From: Coxiellaceae bacterium
GTDB lineage: Bacteria > Pseudomonadota > Gammaproteobacteria > Coxiellales > Coxiellaceae
NCBI GenBank assembly: GCA_014238445.1
Contig: JABABC010000011.1
Coordinates: forward strand, 1-9,097
Direction of reading: 5' to 3'
Length of the DNA: 9,097 nt
Each line of letters begins with the position of its first letter. The stretch's first letter is position 1. A model generated the notes under the pieces. That model worked only from the letters and a program-made list of their open reading frames with translations, was not told where the DNA came from and did not search any database. Position numbers and translations under genes: made by a program. Positions 5,550 to 9,097 of the stretch are shown here, piece after piece.

Positions 5550-6113
5550 ATGTTTTATAAATGTCTTGCGATAGCCGTCTTAGTGATAGGGTGGATGATC
5601 TGTTTGCCAAGCTATGCCGCAAAAACTATCTATTACCACAAGGGTAAACCAGCTTTTTTGCTGACCAATAATCCCAGCGATAACAAAAGTTATTTACAGT
5701 ATTTTCCGGCTTGGTTTGATACACAGGGGCAGCGCTACTTTGTCTTTAATCCCAAAAAACTCGCTTTTGCTATTTATAACAATCAAGGGTTCAAAATAGG
5801 CGCTGGAAAAGCCGTAGGGGGAGCTAACTTTTGTAGAGATACGGGACGGGCCTGTAAAACAGTTCGTGGCACATTCACGGTATATTCGAAAGGCAGTAAA
5901 TACCATCGATCCAGCAGATACCCTCGACCTAATGGTGGGGCTCCTATGCCATACGCCATGCATTTTTACAAAGGGTATGCCGTGCATGGATCCAATGCGT
6001 TACCTAATATCAATGCCAGCCATGGCTGTGTTCGAGTAGAGACACAAACGGCAGCTTGGCTCAGTCAAAACTTTATGCAAAAAGGAACAAAGGTGCGGGT
6101 GTTACCGTACTGA
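5550..6113 (+). CDS. Exported L,D-transpeptidase, classical YkuD family
   Basis: The 187-residue product has a signal peptide (hydrophobic residues 5-20, then LPSYAA with likely cleavage near residue 23-24) and a YkuD catalytic domain occupying most of the rest. Pro/Gly-rich YPRPNGGAPMPYAMHFYKG (124-142) leads to the active-site His146 in AVHGSN. The nucleophile Cys160 lies in INASHGCVRV (154-163), the classical H-x(n)-S-H-G-C-[VI]-R motif. YkuD enzymes form L,D cross-links in peptidoglycan or anchor proteins to it in the periplasm. A cysteine pair at 95 and 102 could form a disulfide. The protein lacks a LysM or other wall-binding domain. Although it follows another transpeptidase, the two motifs (HGAPY/SWGCPAV against HGSN/SHGCVRV) place them in different subfamilies, so they are not a recent duplication. 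The intervening inverted repeat and -10 box suggest separate expression. Confidence 0.93.
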   Translation: MFYKCLAIAVLVIGWMICLPSYAAKTIYYHKGKPAFLLTNNPSDNKSYLQYFPAWFDTQGQRYFVFNPKKLAFAIYNNQGFKIGAGKAVGGANFCRDTGRACKTVRGTFTVYSKGSKYHRSSRYPRPNGGAPMPYAMHFYKGYAVHGSNALPNINASHGCVRVETQTAAWLSQNFMQKGTKVRVLPY

Positions 6114-6158
6114 TACCACAGCAAGTGGGCATCGATATTACCCCTCGTTGCTGTGTAT
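6113..6158. terminator. Inverted repeat between convergent transpeptidase and integrase genes
   Basis: CACAGCAA (6117-6124) pairs with TTGCTGTG (6148-6155), extended by ATA/TAT after one bulged C. An inner GGG/CCC pairing (6127-6129 with 6141-6143) may form inside the 23-base loop. It fills the 55-base gap between the two convergent stops, as a shared terminator would. There is no T run, so strength is doubtful. Confidence 0.4.
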
Positions 6159-6168
6159 CAATCAAAAT

Positions 6169-7458
6169 CTAAGATGGTGGACGAGACTTTAATTTTGCAG
6201 AAAGCGCTCGCTCTCGCAAACTAATATCAATATAACGATCCGTTGTAGCTCCTGATGAATGACCCGCATCATCACGAACATGTTCGCGAGGCCTAACTTT
6301 GACATCATCTGAGATGCCTGTGTGACGCAACCAGTGTACTGTAGCAGAGCGTAATTGTGCAGCATCCAATGATAATCCCAGTGACTCCAAAGCGTCAGCA
6401 GCGCGATCAAAACACACTTGAACCAATACTCGAATACGTTTGGTATCTTGAAGTGGCTGGTGTCGATTGCGTGTTTGCCCAATTAAAGGACTGCTATCAT
6501 TCAAAACAGGTAGGGGAGATAAACCCAGGAAGCTGCGGTAACGTTTTAACGCATTCAACACGAGCTCACTCACTGCAATTTGCCGAGCTTTATTTCCTTT
6601 TCCAACCGTTTTAAACCACCAGTTCTCATCGGCATCAAGAAAAAAATCATTCATCATTGGCACCCAGCGATCACTAGCGGCTAGTTCTGAAATTCGCAGA
6701 TACATACCGTAAAGGCAGGTCATCATAAATAATGTTCGCTCATGTTGCGGGTCTTCGTTAGCCAATGCTTCTGTGCTCTCCAGTACCGTCAGCCATTGTT
6801 GATCCGTGAGCCGACGTACTATTGGAGAGGTTGAGTCTTTGCGTAAAAATTTACTTTTTTGACGAATCAAGCTCACCGGGTTGGCATTTACAGCACCTTC
6901 TTGGCACATGAATTGATAAAAGCTGCTCAATACTGCAAATAAAGCTTTTATTGTATTATGAGAAATATGGTAGTCGTCTATGGTTGCTACCTTGCCAGCT
7001 TGCCTATCTGCTTTACTAACGGAGACATCGAATGGATGCCACTCCGGGTTGGCCACGGGTAGGCCTTGATGGGTTTTAAAGCGGTTCACGGTTTTAAGAC
7101 CAATCCAATGCTTGGGAGGGTGAATGCAAAACTCCATGAATGATTCGATATCTTCTCGCCGGTTATCTAAAACAGATTGCTGTTGAATAAACCAGCTCCA
7201 TTGCAGTAAACGCTCTACATCACGACGATAAGCACGAAAAGTATCAGGACTTCCTCGATAGCTGTGCAAGAAATTAAGAATTAATAAATAATCTGTTGGA
7301 TAATAATGAGGGAGTGATTGACCTATATCTAGACAGGCATGCAGCCATTTTGTAGCTTCTACGTGAGGTTCTTTAGACTGAAAACAGGCTTTGTAATGGG
7401 CTATCACATCCTGCAAAGTATTAAACACAGGGTGAGGTTGGTAGTTTGTTCTGCTCAT
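6169..7458 (-). CDS. Tyrosine recombinase / phage-type integrase
   Basis: This is a 429-residue site-specific recombinase with the complete tyrosine-recombinase active site: Arg255 in LYGMYLRISEL, Lys287 in GKGNKAR, His375 and Arg378 in HWLRHT, His400 in DDAGHSS, and nucleophile Tyr409 in TTDRYI. An N-terminal SAM-like core-binding domain covers roughly residues 50-205 (DTFRAYRRDVERLLQW, then HNTIKALFAVLSSFYQFM). It is about 130 residues longer than XerC/XerD, with an extended N-terminus and a segment at about 115-165 between core-binding helices. That points to an element-type integrase or a chromosomal orphan rather than a Xer protein. The frame is open back to a TTG at 7488, but the ATG at 7458 with AGAG upstream is preferred. 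It lies 57 bases downstream of the Wip-like phosphatase gene on the same strand. No excisionase, tRNA or att repeat is visible nearby. Confidence 0.92.
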   Translation of the reverse strand: MSRTNYQPHPVFNTLQDVIAHYKACFQSKEPHVEATKWLHACLDIGQSLPHYYPTDYLLILNFLHSYRGSPDTFRAYRRDVERLLQWSWFIQQQSVLDNRREDIESFMEFCIHPPKHWIGLKTVNRFKTHQGLPVANPEWHPFDVSVSKADRQAGKVATIDDYHISHNTIKALFAVLSSFYQFMCQEGAVNANPVSLIRQKSKFLRKDSTSPIVRRLTDQQWLTVLESTEALANEDPQHERTLFMMTCLYGMYLRISELAASDRWVPMMNDFFLDADENWWFKTVGKGNKARQIAVSELVLNALKRYRSFLGLSPLPVLNDSSPLIGQTRNRHQPLQDTKRIRVLVQVCFDRAADALESLGLSLDAAQLRSATVHWLRHTGISDDVKVRPREHVRDDAGHSSGATTDRYIDISLRERALSAKLKSRPPS

Positions 7459-7482
7459 AGATACTCTAATCTCAGTAATATG

Positions 7483-7497
7483 AGTCAAATAGTCAAA
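7483..7497 (-). repeat. Tandem TTTGACT repeats upstream of the integrase
   Basis: On the minus strand TTTGACT occurs twice, separated by a single base, in the 57-base gap between the phosphatase stop and the integrase ATG. Each contains TTGACT, one base from the consensus -35 box, but no good -10 follows at the right spacing. They could be a repressor site, part of an integrase promoter, or chance. Confidence 0.3.
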
Positions 7498-7515
7498 CGG
7501 TTTTTGAGAGTAAGG

Positions 7516-9097
7516 TCAAGCTTTTGCTGTAATCCTATAGCTATTATATGTTTCTATTGCAGGTTGACGATCTGAAAGAGAAAAGAAACGTCTAGACATG
7601 TCGTTGTTAGCAGGCAGATGGGCTGCTTTTTGTATGTCTTCATGACTCATGGGTGTATCCGTGCTGACTAAGCAGACATTCTTCGACGCAGCATCAGGCA
7701 AGATGATGTGTGCAAAATGAGGCAACAGGTAACTGAGATGTTTCGCATCTTCATTAGTAGTGTATGAAAGATTATAGCTCTTATTGAGAGTGAGCTTGGA
7801 TAACCATTCTTCCAGTAATTCGTTAACTGAAATTTTTATTGCTATACTCTCAACCAACGTGACTCCCTCATGTTTGGAGGTGTACCTCCAATTGAGTAGC
7901 AAATGAAAACAAGAGCTGCTATCCGTAGGCATAAGGTATAATGTGTTGGTTTTGACGTCACCTGCTTCATGCGTTTTTATTATTTGAAAGCTGTTGGTTG
8001 TGTGAAAATATTTCCACAAATAAAAGGGCAGTGAGAACTCGGTTTTGCCATAGTAGTTATCAATGCCGAAATACTGATTGCTCTGAGAGCCGGTTCGTAT
8101 CGAAGTTTTGCTGGTATGGCCATGCACAGTCAGTATATCGGGATGATCACGACGATTACATGCATCGATAAGGTCTTCCTTCGTTTGCCATGTTAAGCTC
8201 CATATAAACTCACTTAAACAACCGTAATCTGAATGTATTAATAATCGACCTTGAAAATAGTCATTAATCGTATGGATTTTTTCTATCAATGTTTCAGCCT
8301 GACCAACAAAAAAAGGTTGGTCATTAGAAATAGAATGATACATCTCATTAATTAAATTCACGCGTATTGGCGCATGAGAGTACAGCGTTAATTGATCATT
8401 GTCTTTGGAAATAGAGTAGCTCAGTAGGCGTAAGCACTGCTTGTAGGATTGATAGAATGGCATTAAGTGGGTTAACAGAGCAGGGTGCTGATGTAATAAC
8501 TCATGCATATTAATTAATGAGCGACGCTGCTCAGCTCTGCACATCATGTTTTTGTACTCAGAAGGGCAAGAATTCAATGCTTTGATAATGCTATTAAATT
8601 CACTTATAGTTTCCTCGTTCGCTATAGGGTCATTTTTTAAAATCCCTTGAAGCATTCCGATAACAGCTTTTGGATTATTCATCGTAATAAAATCATAGGA
8701 ATCAGGTGTGTTTACCAATTGTCGAATCCGCTGGACTATTTTATATGGGGCATCGATGTTTTTTTCTAGTCTGTACTCATTGCCAGATAAAATATTTTCA
8801 TTATATCTCATATACTCCATAAAAAACTCACCATGATTGGATAATAATATTTCCACAGAGGGTAAATGCATATAAAGTTGATCAATTAAACATAATGTCC
8901 AAAAATCATTAATTCCACGATCTGCGCATTCATCACCAATCAATCGTAAGCAGCGAACTGTCGAGAATCCTAATTGTTTTTGCAAGATGTATAAACAGCG
9001 ATCAATATTCTGCTTGGATTGTTGTTCAACAGGTAAATGAATCATTCGATACAGTTCTGCGTAATCATCTTCACGAATCAGTAAGACGCCTTCAAGA
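7516..9097 (-). CDS. WipA/WipB-like PPP-family protein phosphatase, probable type IV effector (5' end missing)
   Basis: The frame has no stop up to the window edge. Seventeen further codons (LEGVLLIREDDYAELYR) precede the first ATG at 9045, so the gene starts outside the window. Counting from that Met, metal-dependent phosphatase motifs appear in the order of PP1/PP2A/calcineurin: LIGDECADRG (35-44; PPP 'GDxVDRG'), LLSNHGEFF (67-75; 'GNHE'), YSHAPI (222-227; metal-binding His), VHGHT (307-311), and IDN (328-330). The first motif, GDxHG, would lie beyond the edge. The combination 'RLIGDE-ADRG-ND' with 'SNHG' and an upstream 'EGVL' is what I recall from Legionella WipA and WipB, Dot/Icm effectors that remove phosphate from host proteins (tyrosine for WipA, serine/threonine for WipB). 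The C-terminal 170 residues have no domain I recognise and may hold the targeting or secretion signal. A secreted role is inferred from resemblance. Target specificity cannot be read here. Confidence 0.75.
   Translation of the reverse strand, partial: LEGVLLIREDDYAELYRMIHLPVEQQSKQNIDRCLYILQKQLGFSTVRCLRLIGDECADRGINDFWTLCLIDQLYMHLPSVEILLSNHGEFFMEYMRYNENILSGNEYRLEKNIDAPYKIVQRIRQLVNTPDSYDFITMNNPKAVIGMLQGILKNDPIANEETISEFNSIIKALNSCPSEYKNMMCRAEQRRSLINMHELLHQHPALLTHLMPFYQSYKQCLRLLSYSISKDNDQLTLYSHAPIRVNLINEMYHSISNDQPFFVGQAETLIEKIHTINDYFQGRLLIHSDYGCLSEFIWSLTWQTKEDLIDACNRRDHPDILTVHGHTSKTSIRTGSQSNQYFGIDNYYGKTEFSLPFYLWKYFHTTNSFQIIKTHEAGDVKTNTLYLMPTDSSSCFHLLLNWRYTSKHEGVTLVESIAIKISVNELLEEWLSKLTLNKSYNLSYTTNEDAKHLSYLLPHFAHIILPDAASKNVCLVSTDTPMSHEDIQKAAHLPANNDMSRRFFSLSDRQPAIETYNSYRITAKA

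Noticed and set aside
5694..5987. 97-residue open frame on the minus strand
   Set aside because: It is antisense to the catalytic region of the second transpeptidase, with no independent support.
6189..6482. 97-residue open frame on the minus strand
   Set aside because: It is an alternative frame of the integrase catalytic domain, whose intact motifs show which frame is real.
6357..6614. 85-residue open frame on the plus strand
   Set aside because: It is antisense to the integrase and shows no recognisable features.
7339..7575. 78-residue open frame on the plus strand across the integrase-phosphatase junction
   Set aside because: It is antisense to both genes, cysteine-rich by chance, and has no ribosome site.
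1..9097. CRISPR array, tRNA or rRNA genes, insertion-sequence ends
   Set aside because: No regularly spaced repeats, no tRNA cloverleaf and no terminal inverted repeats bounding a transposase were found by reading both strands.

Overview
The window looks like a chromosomal segment of an intracellular gammaproteobacterium of the Legionellales type (Legionella, Coxiella and relatives). Three things suggest this: moderately AT-rich DNA; gammaproteobacterial housekeeping genes (a mutY-yggX operon with a divergent trmB); and, at the right edge, a gene closely resembling the WipA/WipB phosphatase effectors that Legionella injects through its Dot/Icm type IV secretion system. The genus is inferred from protein resemblance alone.

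Layout, left to right. Bases 1-334 are debris: a short open frame running in from the left edge, then a decayed serine recombinase (resolvase/invertase) with stops and a frameshift. Next is an intact MFS transporter of the metabolite:H+ symporter (ProP-like) family (394-1656, +). It converges on the mutY-yggX operon (3143-1813, -), with a perfect 26-bp palindrome between them that probably terminates both. trmB (3240-3953, +) is divergent from mutY. It is followed by a small single-RRM protein with an N-terminal membrane anchor (4026-4391, +).

The 339-base gap after the RRM gene holds what I regard as a 6S RNA (ssrS) candidate at 4464-4623. It has a good sigma70-type promoter, a 28-bp closing stem with one bulged C, a symmetric 20/20-nt internal bubble and an inner hairpin arm. 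Two exported L,D-transpeptidases of different subfamilies follow (4731-5411 and 5550-6113, +), both with a catalytic Cys and a signal peptide, and both presumably acting on peptidoglycan.

The right third is on the minus strand. A complete tyrosine recombinase (7458-6169) lies 57 bp downstream of the Wip-like phosphatase gene, whose 5' end is cut off by the window edge. The pairing of integrase and effector, plus the dead recombinase at the far left, suggests that accessory DNA has entered and decayed on both sides of a conserved core (mutY-yggX / trmB / RRM / ncRNA / ldt). No tRNA gene, attachment site, insertion-sequence end or CRISPR array was found.
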